Assembly: GCF_003114835.2 (NCBI RefSeq)
Contig: NZ_AP025028.1
Location: 2,694,001-2,758,000, forward strand
Length of the DNA: 64,000 bases
Direction of reading: 5' to 3'
Origin: Leptospira kobayashii
GTDB lineage: Bacteria; Spirochaetota; Leptospiria; Leptospirales; Leptospiraceae
Within the stretch, counting starts at the first letter, position 1; each line of letters opens with the position of its first letter. Positions 28,476 through 37,980 of the stretch are shown here, piece after piece. The notes under the pieces are model-generated. The model was not told the DNA's origin. It saw nothing but the letters and a program-made list of their open reading frames with translations, and made no database searches. The position numbers and the translations under genes were made by a program.

Positions 28476-29417
28476 ATGGCACATAAAGTCGTTATTATTG
28501 GATCGGGACCGGCAGGACACACTGCTGCTATTTACGCGGCGAGAGCCAATCTGAGTCCGGTTATGTATGAAGGCTTTATGGCGGGTGGAGTTGCCGCAGG
28601 CGGACAATTGACAACCACAACGGAAGTGGAAAATTTCCCAGGTTTTCCTGACGGGATCGACGGAACCGAACTCACACAACTTTTTCGAAAACAATCCACA
28701 AAATACGGAACCACCATCCACACACAAACCATCACCAAAGTGGATTTTTCCAAACGTCCTTTCGTGCTTTGGTCTGATGATGAAAAAATCGAAGCGGAGT
28801 CAGTTATCATCGCCACAGGGGCCACTGCCAAACGTATGCATGTAAAAGGAGAAGACCTATTTTGGCAAAGAGGAATCTCTGCTTGTGCCGTTTGTGACGG
28901 AGCACTTCCCATTTACCGTGGCAAAGAACTTGCTGTGATCGGCGGCGGGGACTCTGCAGTGGAAGAGGCAAACCATCTGACCAAATTTGCTTCCAAGGTT
29001 TATTTGGTTCATAGAAGGGATCAGCTTCGTGCCTCGCAAATCATGCAAAAACGAGCACTCTCCCACCCGAAAATCGAAATCCTTTGGAATAAAACCATCG
29101 TTGAAGCGAAGGGTGCAAACAATGGCCTAACAGCTATTACACTGGAAGACACGGTCAACAAAGCTGTGACCGATTTGCAAGTGGGCGGACTTTTCTACGC
29201 GATTGGACATGTTCCCAACACACAAGTATTCCAAGGTCAATTGAACTTGGACGAAACGGGATATATCATTACAAAACCGGGAACGACTCAGACGAATATA
29301 GAAGGTGTTTTTGCTGCGGGAGATGTACAGGACAAAACCTACAGACAGGCGATCACTGCGGCAGGTAGCGGTTGTATGGCGGCATTGGAAGCGGAGAAAT
29401 GGTTGGAAGGTCACTAA
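28476..29417 (+). CDS. trxB: Thioredoxin reductase
   Basis: 313 residues from ATG 28476, with TTGGAGAACAAC just before it. FAD-binding [16 protein letters not shown] is at the N-terminus, the redox pair is in [11 protein letters not shown] (CxxC, about residue 137), NADPH-binding [13 protein letters not shown] at about 158, and the terminal FAD motif [15 protein letters not shown]. It reduces thioredoxin with NADPH in the cytoplasm. Followed by a strong bidirectional terminator. Confidence 0.97.
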   Translation: MAHKVVIIGSGPAGHTAAIYAARANLSPVMYEGFMAGGVAAGGQLTTTTEVENFPGFPDGIDGTELTQLFRKQSTKYGTTIHTQTITKVDFSKRPFVLWSDDEKIEAESVIIATGATAKRMHVKGEDLFWQRGISACAVCDGALPIYRGKELAVIGGGDSAVEEANHLTKFASKVYLVHRRDQLRASQIMQKRALSHPKIEILWNKTIVEAKGANNGLTAITLEDTVNKAVTDLQVGGLFYAIGHVPNTQVFQGQLNLDETGYIITKPGTTQTNIEGVFAAGDVQDKTYRQAITAAGSGCMAALEAEKWLEGH

Positions 29418-29467
29418 AAACCTGCAATTGTAAGTTATAAGCCAAATCGAAACATCGATTGAAACCG

Positions 29468-29521
29468 AAAAGGTTAGAGAAGTGACGATAATTTCGTCAC
29501 AAGATTCTAACCTTTTTTTTA
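29468..29521. terminator. Bidirectional terminator between trxB and the convergent peptidase gene
   Basis: Nested stems: AGGTTAGA/TCTAACCT (29471-29478 and 29506-29513) outside GTGACG/CGTCAC (29482-29487 and 29495-29500), then eight T. The T tract meets the stop of the convergent gene at 29519. Confidence 0.9.
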
Positions 29522-31294
29522 TCTTTTGATTTGTTTCCCGGAAGAATCAAAATACCCTTTTTGGTCCTTTGTCCAAAACATAACAGATGTTCCATCCGAA
29601 GAAACCATTCTTCTTTTTCCATCATCCCATTCAATGATAGTCCAGCCGTCTTTTTTGAAAATAGTTTGATTTCCCGGAAAGTAAGTCGCTTCCCAAGTTT
29701 TTCCCTGCCATTTGTAAATTCCGGATTTCCATAAGAAAAAAGTGGATTCTCCCGGACCATCGAAGTCCCCTTCTATTTTTTTTAGAAACGGTTCCACAGA
29801 AGCGAGGAAGGTTTCCCGAACGGAAGGAATATCCTCATAATTCTGAATGTCAAAAGGAGAAGTAGGCAAAGGAAAACCTTTCTCTAAAAAACTCTGATAG
29901 ATACTAGCATTCACCGGCATCATCACAGTAGAGCCTTTCAAAATTTTCTTTTTAGAATCGGAAAGTAAGACGGATTTTTTAGATTGGAAGTCGGCTACAG
30001 TAAGAGAGATAAATTGATCGGCGGAAACACCCGTTGCCTTTTCCAAAGCGAGAGCGGAGTCCGTTCCCAAACAAGTATCCTTATTGTATTTAACAACCGT
30101 TTTGCTGCCATAGTTTTTATGCATATACTCGACCATATATGCGCCCAGAGAATAAGGAAGTAAATCCTGATACCCTTGCTTGAGTAATGCAGCATAGCCG
30201 GTAGGAATTTTGCCTGCTTGGATTCTTTTGTCCAATTCTTCGTAGATATAGTATTTTTTCGAAATGGAAAATTGAGCGGCAATATAATTGGCAATTCCTT
30301 CATCAAACCATGGATCGGGAAGATTTTCTTTCGGTAAGTTGGCTAGGCCGGCTTTATAAGAAAGACAAGTCATTTGTTCCAAGTTATGAACCGCTTCATG
30401 GTAAAAAGTACCCAGAAAGGCCCTCTTTTTCGCATCCTCGTCCAAAACGGAATTCCCCGTCGGCTTTGCTTGTTTTTCCCCGCAACACATAGTAATTGAA
30501 TTCTGACCGCCAAACCCCCCTTCTTCGGAGCCGCCGGGCAAATCCTTTCCTTGGTAAGCGGACATCTCTCCGTTTTTATCAAATAATAATACGGGAACCT
30601 GACCTACGTTTTCCATATCGAATTCTTTCTTAGCAAAAGCGAAAAATTCGTTAGAGGGAAAATTTTCTTTTAACGCCTGTAAGTATAAATCCCAATCCGA
30701 AGAATGATAAAAACTATATTTGGAAACTAAAAAACGACCCGGTTTCGCTTTGGAAGGATCGATCAATTGCCAATTTAATGCAGGCGATACGTTGCTTTTT
30801 TGAAATACCCACGCGAATTCCTTTCTGTGAGGAACCCAGTCCCGGATCAGTCTGGAACCATCCTTCCAGTCCAATTGAATTTTCGGCAAACAACCGCTAC
30901 ACGATCCCGCCGCCCCGAAGGAAGTAAACTGGGAACCGTCTTGCATCTCCAATTTCCAAGTCCCGTTTTCCCATTCCGTAAGTACGCTCCCATCCGTCCT
31001 TTTCCATCTGTAATTGTCTTTTTTCCAAAGATAAACTTCACCTCCGTCCGGTCCTGAATAGAAGGAAGGAGTGTTGGAAGGAAATTTTAGACGTAGTTCA
31101 CCAATTTGTGGAATGGTAATTCCGGAAATATCTTCAAATCGGGTGGGAGCGGAAGCGCCCCATTGGTAGCGGGAGATCTCGGTCCGGTTGGTTCCCTGGA
31201 GGTAAGGCACACGAACCCTGCCGGGGTCTTGGGCGAAAACAGGAAATAAATTTATGACAAAAATAAATAAGAAAACGGGCTTTTTTTGAAACAT
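29519..31294 (-). CDS. Secreted zinc-metallopeptidase-like protein (HEAVH ... E)
   Basis: 591 residues with a signal peptide (MFQKKPVFLFIFVINLFPVFAQ is cleaved near residue 21). The N-terminal third holds short tryptophan-rich strands in repeats (GGEVYLWKKDNYRWK, DGSVLTEWENGTWK). A gluzincin-type site follows: TFYHEAVHNLEQ (HExxH, about residue 300) and WFDEGIANYIAAQF (third ligand Glu, about 331). The C-terminus again has strand repeats of the GIYKWQGKTWEATY type. It is exported to the periplasm or surface. The substrate is unknown. It converges on trxB and shares its terminator. Confidence 0.7.
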   Translation of the reverse strand: MFQKKPVFLFIFVINLFPVFAQDPGRVRVPYLQGTNRTEISRYQWGASAPTRFEDISGITIPQIGELRLKFPSNTPSFYSGPDGGEVYLWKKDNYRWKRTDGSVLTEWENGTWKLEMQDGSQFTSFGAAGSCSGCLPKIQLDWKDGSRLIRDWVPHRKEFAWVFQKSNVSPALNWQLIDPSKAKPGRFLVSKYSFYHSSDWDLYLQALKENFPSNEFFAFAKKEFDMENVGQVPVLLFDKNGEMSAYQGKDLPGGSEEGGFGGQNSITMCCGEKQAKPTGNSVLDEDAKKRAFLGTFYHEAVHNLEQMTCLSYKAGLANLPKENLPDPWFDEGIANYIAAQFSISKKYYIYEELDKRIQAGKIPTGYAALLKQGYQDLLPYSLGAYMVEYMHKNYGSKTVVKYNKDTCLGTDSALALEKATGVSADQFISLTVADFQSKKSVLLSDSKKKILKGSTVMMPVNASIYQSFLEKGFPLPTSPFDIQNYEDIPSVRETFLASVEPFLKKIEGDFDGPGESTFFLWKSGIYKWQGKTWEATYFPGNQTIFKKDGWTIIEWDDGKRRMVSSDGTSVMFWTKDQKGYFDSSGKQIKR

Positions 31295-31354
31295 ACTGAT
31301 CCTTTGTCCAAACGCCGATATGATTTCGACATTAAAACAAAAGTCAAGTAGGTT

Positions 31355-31843
31355 CTAAAAAGAATTTTGATTTCTATATGCGATTGCGATTTGGCCGGTG
31401 CGGGAAATCTCTCTGATTCCGAATTGTTTCATAAGAGAAATCATATTCCCCACTTGTCTTGAGTTTCCTGAAAATTCCAAAAGAAGGGAGTCTTCCGTGA
31501 TTTCCAAAACCTTCGCACCAAACCCATCACAGACGGTAAGTGCCTCTGTTCGGTTGGATTCGGTGATCGTTACGGAGATAAGAACCAATTCCCTTTGCAC
31601 GGAACTTGCATAAGCCATGTCTTGGACTTTCAAAACATCGGGCAATTTCAATAATTGATTTTTCACCTGACCCACTGTAAAATCATCTCCGTTTAACACA
31701 ATGGTCATCGAAGAAATCTCAGGATTGTCGGTAACACCTACCGCAATCGAATCGATGTTATATGCTCTTCTTGTGAAAAGACCGGAAACATGGCTCATCA
31801 CTCCATGATGATTGTTCACTAAAATGCTGAGTGTATATTTCAT
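31355..31843 (-). CDS. ilvN: Acetolactate synthase small (regulatory) subunit
   Basis: 162 residues. The ACT domain begins [20 protein letters not shown], with [14 protein letters not shown] and [12 protein letters not shown]. The C-terminal domain has LLEFSGN and [11 protein letters not shown]. It binds branched-chain amino acids for feedback control and activates the large subunit in valine/isoleucine synthesis. It overlaps the ilvB stop by 4 bp, so the two are made in a coupled way. ilvH is an equally valid symbol. Confidence 0.95.
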   Translation of the reverse strand: MKYTLSILVNNHHGVMSHVSGLFTRRAYNIDSIAVGVTDNPEISSMTIVLNGDDFTVGQVKNQLLKLPDVLKVQDMAYASSVQRELVLISVTITESNRTEALTVCDGFGAKVLEITEDSLLLEFSGNSRQVGNMISLMKQFGIREISRTGQIAIAYRNQNSF

Positions 31844-33546
31844 TTCTTTAACTTTGCCAAGTCCTTAAATTCAAGTAGGTCTTTCTGGGATTTGCCGGCA
31901 GGGATCATCGGAAAAACTTTTTCTTCCGCAGGAATCATCACTTCGATGAGAGCGGAACCTTCGTCATTGAGAAAAAAATCGATCCCTTTTTGAATTTCGG
32001 ATTTTTTCTCAATCCTCATTCCGGGAATGTCATAGGATTCGGCGAGTTTCACAAAATTCGGATTGTATGTCCATTGCGACTCACTGAATCTTTCTTCATA
32101 AAACAATTCCTGCCACTGACGGACCATTCCGAGAAAATTATTATTAAAGAGCAGGATTTTGACACCTAACTTTGACTGGGCGATCGTTGCCAATTCCTGA
32201 ATGCACATCTGAAACGATCCGTCTCCTGTCACACAAATTACAGTCTTATCGGGATTTCCGAATTTTGCCCCGATGGCAGCAGGCAAACCGTAACCCATAG
32301 TACCAAGCCCGCCGGAAGTCAGCCAAGTGTTCGGTTCATCAAATAAATAATACTGCGCGGCCCACATCTGATGTTGGCCTACATCCGTAGAAACAATCGC
32401 CTTACCGTTTGTCTTTTCATAGACCCGTTTTAAAAAATCCTGAGGTTTGATCACGTCACTGGAATTATCAAAATCCAAAGGATGATCTTTTTTCAACTGA
32501 GCAATTCTGCCGATCCATTCGGATCTGTCTGTTGTTTTAATATATGGTAGAATTTCACGAACGGCATCTTTCAAATCCCCGTGAAGTACATGATCGACAT
32601 TCACACGTTTGTTGAATTCTGCCGCATCTATATCGATATGAGCTCTGATGGCACTCGGAGCAAAATCGTATTTTTTGGCAACGCGGTCGTCAAAGCGGGC
32701 ACCCAAATTTAAAATATAATCGCATTCAAGAACCGCCTTATTTGCGTAAGCTGTTCCATGCATCCCGAGCATCCCGACGCTGAGAGGATGAGTGGCGGGA
32801 AATGCCCCGATCCCCATCAAGGTTGTTGTAACCGGTGCATTTGCTTTTTCCGCAAGTGCTTTGATTTCGGCCGAAGCGAACGAATTGATCGCTCCTCCTC
32901 CTACATAAAGTAACGGTCGTTTTGCTGTATTCAGAACTTCTGCAAATTCCTGTGCATCGCCTTTTACTTTTTGGCGTTCATAATGATGAGTTGCGATTTT
33001 GAGAGAGGGAGCTTTACGAACTGTAGTTTTCCCGATTTGTACATCTTTTGGAAAATCAAGTAACACAGGTCCAGGCCTTCCTCCCATGGCGATTTTCATC
33101 GCTTCTTCAAAATGGCGGGCAAGATCGTCAGGAGATTTGATGAGAGCATTGTATTTCGTAATCGGAATTGTAATTCCGTAAATATCCGCTTCCTGGAAAG
33201 CATCGGTTCCTATATCTGCGGTTGCCACTTGTCCTGTAATGGCTAAGATAGGAATGGAATCCATCTTGGCATCGGTGAGTCCAGTAATCAGGTTTGTGGC
33301 ACCAGGACCGGAAGTGGCGATGCAAACACCTAGTTTTCCGGTGGAACGCGCGTACCCTTCTGCCATATGTATGGCACCCTGCTCATGGCGGACAAGAATG
33401 TGTCGGATTTTTTTGCTGTGATAGAGCTCATCGTAAAAAGGAAGGATGGCGCCGCCGGGATAACCAAACACGATTTCCACACCCGCCTCTTCCAAGAGTT
33501 CGACCATCAATCTGGCACCTGAGATAGCTTCGGTATTTGTAGTCAT
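31840..33546 (-). CDS. ilvB: Acetolactate synthase large (catalytic) subunit
   Basis: 568 residues from ATG 33546 ([18 protein letters not shown]), behind GGGGGAAAAC. An in-frame start at 33582 is further from any ribosome site. The TPP-dependent three-domain enzyme shows [15 protein letters not shown], the catalytic Glu in [16 protein letters not shown], the central FAD domain with [11 protein letters not shown], and the TPP motif [15 protein letters not shown]...NNNFLG. It condenses two pyruvates, or pyruvate plus 2-oxobutyrate. No leader peptide or T-box is evident upstream. Confidence 0.96.
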   Translation of the reverse strand: MTTNTEAISGARLMVELLEEAGVEIVFGYPGGAILPFYDELYHSKKIRHILVRHEQGAIHMAEGYARSTGKLGVCIATSGPGATNLITGLTDAKMDSIPILAITGQVATADIGTDAFQEADIYGITIPITKYNALIKSPDDLARHFEEAMKIAMGGRPGPVLLDFPKDVQIGKTTVRKAPSLKIATHHYERQKVKGDAQEFAEVLNTAKRPLLYVGGGAINSFASAEIKALAEKANAPVTTTLMGIGAFPATHPLSVGMLGMHGTAYANKAVLECDYILNLGARFDDRVAKKYDFAPSAIRAHIDIDAAEFNKRVNVDHVLHGDLKDAVREILPYIKTTDRSEWIGRIAQLKKDHPLDFDNSSDVIKPQDFLKRVYEKTNGKAIVSTDVGQHQMWAAQYYLFDEPNTWLTSGGLGTMGYGLPAAIGAKFGNPDKTVICVTGDGSFQMCIQELATIAQSKLGVKILLFNNNFLGMVRQWQELFYEERFSESQWTYNPNFVKLAESYDIPGMRIEKKSEIQKGIDFFLNDEGSALIEVMIPAEEKVFPMIPAGKSQKDLLEFKDLAKLKK

Positions 33547-33655
33547 GTTTTCCCCCAATACCATTTCTGCAAAAAAGGGCATTAAGTCAATGTTCTCTCG
33601 TTTTTAACTCGATTTTTGCTGTCCAAATTTTGAACCTAGATATTGAGCCTATCCG

Positions 33656-34762
33656 ATGGACAAAACAGAAATAGAAAAACCCCAAGAAGATGAAAAATTT
33701 TCAAAAATAAAATCTTTAGCCAAGGAAGCGTATCGGTTCTTAGACCAAGGAAGGTTTCGAGAGGCGAAAGAACGTCTGGAAATCCTATTGGAAGAAGATC
33801 CATCCAACACTTACGGACTGGTGGGCTTAGGCGATTATTATGCCAAAACAAAACAACCTGCCGAAGCAATTATTTATTATCGCAAATGTTTAGCGCAAGA
33901 TTCAACAAATAAATTTTCCCTGATGGGACTTATGAATTGTTACCGTGATTTGAACAGCCTGAAAAAAATCATAGAAGTTGCGGAAGAATTTCATCATATA
34001 ACAATTACAGACGCAAGTATACTCTCCCGAGTGGCGGACGCCCATCGCAAATTGAAAAACTTCAAAGAATCGGAAGTTTATTATATGGAGGCGTTGCAGA
34101 TCAATCCGAACGATCAGTATGTGATCGTAGGACTGGGTCATTTGTTTTTTGCCTGCCAACGTTATGCGGAAGCGATCCAATGGTGGGAAAAACTTTTATC
34201 CACACAACCGAACAATATCAAGATTCTGACGGAAATCGGTAACAGTTACCGCAAGATCAAAGACTTCGACAAAGCGATCATTTATTACGAGCGCGCCAAA
34301 GAATTGGACGGACGCAACTTTTTCGCCTTATACGGACTTGCGGAATCCTATCGCGGCAAAAAGGATTTTGAAACTGCGATTCTCTATTGGGAAAAAATTC
34401 TGGAATTCGATCCGGAAAATAAATTAATTATCAATCGTTATGCGGACTCTCTCAGAGGTCTCGGTAAATACGATAAAGCCTTGGAATGCTTTAATAAAAT
34501 TCTGGCGAGCGGGGATGATTATTTTGCACTTTTGGGAAAGGCTGCCGCTCTGAAATTGATCGGAGACTTGGACAAGGCGGAAGAAATCTACGTCAACCTA
34601 TTGGCCAAATCACCAAATGATCCTAGACCGGCTCTCGAACTCTCCGATCTCTGGGATCTGATGGGCAAAAAAGTTCAAGCCATCAAAATGTTAGAAGACC
34701 TTGCTAAAAAAATTCCATCCAACGAAAGCATCCGAGAAAGAATCGAATATCTAAAAGATTAA
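33656..34762 (+). CDS. TPR-repeat protein
   Basis: 368 residues, cytoplasmic by sequence, made almost wholly of about nine 34-residue tetratricopeptide repeats (for example [60 protein letters not shown]). TPR solenoids scaffold protein-protein contacts. The partner is not indicated by the neighbours. It diverges from ilvB, with a 110-bp intergenic region. Confidence 0.85.
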   Translation: MDKTEIEKPQEDEKFSKIKSLAKEAYRFLDQGRFREAKERLEILLEEDPSNTYGLVGLGDYYAKTKQPAEAIIYYRKCLAQDSTNKFSLMGLMNCYRDLNSLKKIIEVAEEFHHITITDASILSRVADAHRKLKNFKESEVYYMEALQINPNDQYVIVGLGHLFFACQRYAEAIQWWEKLLSTQPNNIKILTEIGNSYRKIKDFDKAIIYYERAKELDGRNFFALYGLAESYRGKKDFETAILYWEKILEFDPENKLIINRYADSLRGLGKYDKALECFNKILASGDDYFALLGKAAALKLIGDLDKAEEIYVNLLAKSPNDPRPALELSDLWDLMGKKVQAIKMLEDLAKKIPSNESIRERIEYLKD

Positions 34763-34846
34763 AGATCCTCCCGTTTTAGAACTTTTTAATATTGACTAAA
34801 TCCATTTTAAGATGATCTCTAGGACAGCTTTACCTTAGAGACATCG

Positions 34847-36376
34847 ATGATGCACAAACAACTGAGCTTTTTTCTATGTACTATCTGTACATTATATTTC
34901 ACTGGTCACGAACTGAAAGCACAAGAATTCGCACCCTCGGACGGATGTGAAAAGCCGGCACCGAGAAAAGACCTCCCCTTTCCCATGGATGCCTCGAAGC
35001 AGCTTTGTAAAAAGGATCTGGAACAAAAAAACGAGGGTTGGTATCCGACCGGCTTACCATTGATCAACTCGGACCCTAACGAAGGGATTGGTTATGGGGT
35101 TCGGGCTTATATGTACAATAACGGCAAAAAAGCCGATCCCTTATTTGAGTATACCCCTTACCGATTGCGATTTTTCGCCCAATATTTCAATACAAACAAA
35201 AACGCACAATACCACCAATTGAGTCTGGATATGCCTTTTATCGCAGATACCAAATGGAGATTGCGTGCGGATGCATTTTTAACGATCACACCGACTACTC
35301 TCTATTTCGGATTGGGGGAAAACAGTTTAAAACCTCTGTCCTATCTGGACCGAAACCAATCGGACGGAAGATTGATTCAGAACGCAAGCTATATGGATCA
35401 GGAAAGAAATTTGACCTACTTCCGACCAGGCATGCCTTCCGACTCAGTGATGTTCGGCGGACGAAACTATTCGGGGATTCCCAGCGGCCAAGGTTATCTT
35501 GTAACGGATCGGATGTACAATCGTTATCAGATAGAAACTCCCATGGCGACTGCCAGCGCGGAAAGATCCTATGTGGGCGGAACAGTCCGTTTGGTAACCG
35601 GGTTAAAATTTTCGAATAACATCGTCCATACTTACGACGGAAAACTGATTCAGGGAAAAGATCCCTTACTCGGAGGAGATCCGCTCAATTACGGAGCCGA
35701 AGTTCCGAACGGAAAGACAAGACTTACTGAAGACAATGAGGCAGGCAAGCTACGCGGATATAACGGTGGCTATGTGAATTCGCTACGAGTTGGTCTCGTT
35801 TACGATACAAGAGACTATGAACCGGATCCGAATAGCGGAGTATTTTTAGAAGCCACTTACGAGAAAAACTCGAAAGCAATGGGTTCCGACTTCAATTTTC
35901 AAAAGTATTTCGTTCAGGGAAAATTTTTCTGGAGTCCGTTTCCGAAACTATTTGATAAGTTAGTCATCGCCAATCGATTTGCTATGGGACTTACCGACGG
36001 AGATGTTCCCTTTTTCGAATACAGAAACCTTTGGGGTACGGAAGGTATGATGGGCGGGCTCGGGGGACTTCGAACTCTCAGGGGATTCAAACAAGATCGT
36101 TTTGTGGGTAGAACCATGGGTTGGGGAAACTCGGAAGTCCGTTGGAAATTCGCAGAGACAAAAATCGGAAGCGAGTATTTTGTATTTAACCTGGTTCCTT
36201 TTATGGACTACGGGCGTGTTTGGGACGACGAACATAAGATCGGCTGGAAAGGTTATAAATATTCACGAGGGATCGGGCTGCGAATCGCTTGGAACCAAGC
36301 GACAATCATCATGATTGACTATGCTAAATCCAGAGAAGATGAACAAACATTTGTTAACTTTAGTCACGTCTTTTGA
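34847..36376 (+). CDS. Omp85/BamA-like outer-membrane beta-barrel without POTRA domains
   Basis: 509 residues with a signal peptide (to about residue 25, HELKAQEF). The protein is rich in alternating amphipathic strands and ends in a barrel-type aromatic (FVNFSHVF). The Omp85 lid-lock arginine motif is visible as [15 protein letters not shown] at about residues 405-420, followed by GNSEVRWKF and GLRIAWN. Only about 70 residues precede the first strands, so there is no room for POTRA repeats. It is therefore a surface-antigen/D15-type barrel, probably secreting or inserting something, rather than BamA itself. Confidence 0.75.
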   Translation: MMHKQLSFFLCTICTLYFTGHELKAQEFAPSDGCEKPAPRKDLPFPMDASKQLCKKDLEQKNEGWYPTGLPLINSDPNEGIGYGVRAYMYNNGKKADPLFEYTPYRLRFFAQYFNTNKNAQYHQLSLDMPFIADTKWRLRADAFLTITPTTLYFGLGENSLKPLSYLDRNQSDGRLIQNASYMDQERNLTYFRPGMPSDSVMFGGRNYSGIPSGQGYLVTDRMYNRYQIETPMATASAERSYVGGTVRLVTGLKFSNNIVHTYDGKLIQGKDPLLGGDPLNYGAEVPNGKTRLTEDNEAGKLRGYNGGYVNSLRVGLVYDTRDYEPDPNSGVFLEATYEKNSKAMGSDFNFQKYFVQGKFFWSPFPKLFDKLVIANRFAMGLTDGDVPFFEYRNLWGTEGMMGGLGGLRTLRGFKQDRFVGRTMGWGNSEVRWKFAETKIGSEYFVFNLVPFMDYGRVWDDEHKIGWKGYKYSRGIGLRIAWNQATIIMIDYAKSREDEQTFVNFSHVF

Positions 36377-36430
36377 TAAGGAAGAGGATTGTGAAATAAA
36401 CGTTTAAGTCGATTTTATTTTTTAACCGAA

Positions 36431-36452
36431 GGTAATATATGTAAATATTACC
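36431..36452. promoter_or_regulatory. Perfect palindrome, candidate operator
   Basis: GGTAATAT (36431-36438) and ATATTACC (36445-36452) around a 6-base spacer, with another GGTAAT at 36459-36464. It lies about 60 bp upstream of the small membrane protein gene. Symmetry and position suggest a repressor site, perhaps for the XRE regulator encoded just downstream. Confidence 0.55.
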
Positions 36453-36485
36453 TCTCAGGTAATCGACCCGCCTCTCTTCCCGTAT

Positions 36486-36514
36486 TATACTGTTACTCAT
36501 TGGAGAACAGTATA
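36486..36514 (+). promoter_or_regulatory. Hairpin enclosing the Shine-Dalgarno of the 36514 gene
   Basis: Nine-base perfect arms TATACTGTT (36486-36494) and AACAGTATA (36506-36514). The loop carries the ribosome-binding TTGGAG, and the right arm ends in the A of the start codon. It could be an operator dyad or an mRNA structure controlling translation. Confidence 0.6.
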
Positions 36515-36912
36515 TGAACCAACCCTATTCCCTTTTAAAAAACACATTTCTAATCAATGGATTTCTTTCCGGAGCGACCGGAGTCATCTGCTTGATTTTG
36601 GCAGATTATTTATCTACTCTTTACGGAAACCTTCCGAGTATTTATCCGGCATTATTGGGAGGAGGACTTGTCCTTTTCGGAGGATTTGTGTTTTTTATCG
36701 GAAAGAAAGAAAAACCGAATCTTACGATTTCTCATATCATATTCTACATGGATGTGGTATGGGTTTTGGGAACGATTGGACTACTTTCGGCTTTTTTTGA
36801 AAACATACATATCTTCGGATTTGCATTTGCCAGCGCAGTAGGTCTCGCCGTTTTGGGATTTGCTATTTTTGAATTTAAGGGAATTCGAAACATAGAAACA
36901 CAAACAAACTAA
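36514..36912 (+). CDS. Small four-helix membrane protein
   Basis: 132 residues with four hydrophobic segments (FLINGFLSGATGVICLILAD, ALLGGGLVLFGGFVFFI, IIFYMDVVWVLGTIGLLSAF, GFAFASAVGLAVLGFAIFEF) joined by short loops and a short C-terminal tail. Inner-membrane protein of unknown function. The two regulatory-looking dyads directly upstream and the convergent XRE regulator six bases downstream suggest it may be that regulator's target. Confidence 0.7.
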   Translation: MNQPYSLLKNTFLINGFLSGATGVICLILADYLSTLYGNLPSIYPALLGGGLVLFGGFVFFIGKKEKPNLTISHIIFYMDVVWVLGTIGLLSAFFENIHIFGFAFASAVGLAVLGFAIFEFKGIRNIETQTN

Positions 36913-36918
36913 ACGAAT

Positions 36919-37704
36919 CTAATTTTTAACAGTGGAAGCAAGATATGCCATTGTTTCCGCTGTTTGTTTATCATTGGGAAAAAAAGTCTCTATCTTTAAC
37001 TCTTGTAATCCGACATCCAAAGGTGTTCCGAATGCGGAAATAACGGATAAAAAAGACAGAACTTTCCCTTCAAAAGAAATATCAACCGAAATGAGAGGTA
37101 GGTTTTCCTTCGGTAAAAACTCAACTTGATCTTTGGGCAAAAATTTAGAAATCCTTTCATACAATTCAAAACTTTCTCTTTTTCCTAAACGAGCTTCCTG
37201 CTTCAACCTTCCCAATAAAAAAGGACAAACTTCATCCCAGTTAAGGATATATTTTCGAAATCCATCCGGATGAAATAACAATTCCATGAGATTTTGGCCG
37301 ATGACGGGAGAGCCCGGAAACAAAAGCCCGAATAAAAATCCGGCGGCAGAATTCACACGAAGCACATCCCAACTACCATTTGTTAGTATAGCGGGATACG
37401 GTTCCTGTTGCTTTAAAATGAAATGAATCGCGTCGGAGACGGATTTCATTGCGGGGTCGTCTATTTTTTGATCGGAATAAAGAGGGGAAAGACCGGCACC
37501 TAACATTAATAAATTTCTTTCCCGAAAAGGAATATCCAAAACATCGGAAAGCCGATGGATCATTTCTTTGCTGGGATTGGCCCTTCCGGTTTCCAAAAAG
37601 CTGATATGTTTGCTGGAAATTTCCGCATCCAAAGCAAGTTCCAATTGGCTTTTTTTACGAAGCTTTCTCCATTCCCTGAGTTGGTCGCCGAATCCGTTTT
37701 TCAT
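36919..37704 (-). CDS. XRE-family transcriptional regulator with MmyB-like ligand-binding domain
   Basis: 261 residues. An N-terminal helix-turn-helix (about residues 9-62: LREWRKLRKKSQLELALDAE, then SSKHISFLETGRANPSKEM) is followed by a PAS-like MmyB ligand-binding domain (YPAILTNGSWDVLRVNSAAG, NLMELLFHP, IRF-like segments around LPLISVDISFEG). Such regulators usually repress neighbouring small-molecule or redox genes in response to a bound ligand. The gene converges with the small membrane protein gene; their stops are 6 bp apart. Confidence 0.85.
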   Translation of the reverse strand: MKNGFGDQLREWRKLRKKSQLELALDAEISSKHISFLETGRANPSKEMIHRLSDVLDIPFRERNLLMLGAGLSPLYSDQKIDDPAMKSVSDAIHFILKQQEPYPAILTNGSWDVLRVNSAAGFLFGLLFPGSPVIGQNLMELLFHPDGFRKYILNWDEVCPFLLGRLKQEARLGKRESFELYERISKFLPKDQVEFLPKENLPLISVDISFEGKVLSFLSVISAFGTPLDVGLQELKIETFFPNDKQTAETMAYLASTVKN

Positions 37705-37814
37705 TTGGAACCCAATATACCAAAGATATGAATTCGAATCAATTCCTCTCTAAGACAAAAAGGCGAACTTTTCCAAATTAAAAAAATGAATTTCGAAGAT
37801 AGGATTGATTTTGC

Positions 37815-37905
37815 AATGAGTTTGTGGTAAAGGAAAGGCATTGGGTGGCGGGTGGTTAACCCCACCCAATGCCTATAGGGCGGGGATGGTATACCTTCGA
37901 TCTCC
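37815..37905 (+). repeat. Dispersed palindromic repeat, copy B
   Basis: Second copy of the element at 26301-26390, in the opposite orientation relative to the window. It contains CATTGGGTGG (37839-37848) and CCACCCAATG (37862-37871) as perfect 10-base arms, then TATAGGGCGGGGATGG and TATACCTTCGAT. It lies in the 276-bp gap between the XRE gene and the P83/100 gene and contains no gene. Confidence 0.85.
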
Positions 37906-37921
37906 TTCCCCCTTCCCTACC

Positions 37922-37957
37922 AAAAAAAAAGACCAAGCCTTTCAGCTCGGTCTTTTT
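37922..37957 (-). terminator. Rho-independent terminator after the P83/100 gene
   Basis: AAAGACC-AAGC and GCT-CGGTCTTT form a stem around CTTTCA with one mismatch, flanked by A9 and T5. On the minus strand it follows the P83/100 stop at 37981. Confidence 0.75.
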
Positions 37958-37980
37958 CCCTATACGGAAAATTCTAAAAA

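Noticed and set aside
33547..33655. T-box or leader-peptide attenuator upstream of ilvB
   Set aside because: No T-box sequence, no branched-chain-codon-rich leader and no terminator hairpin in the short upstream region.
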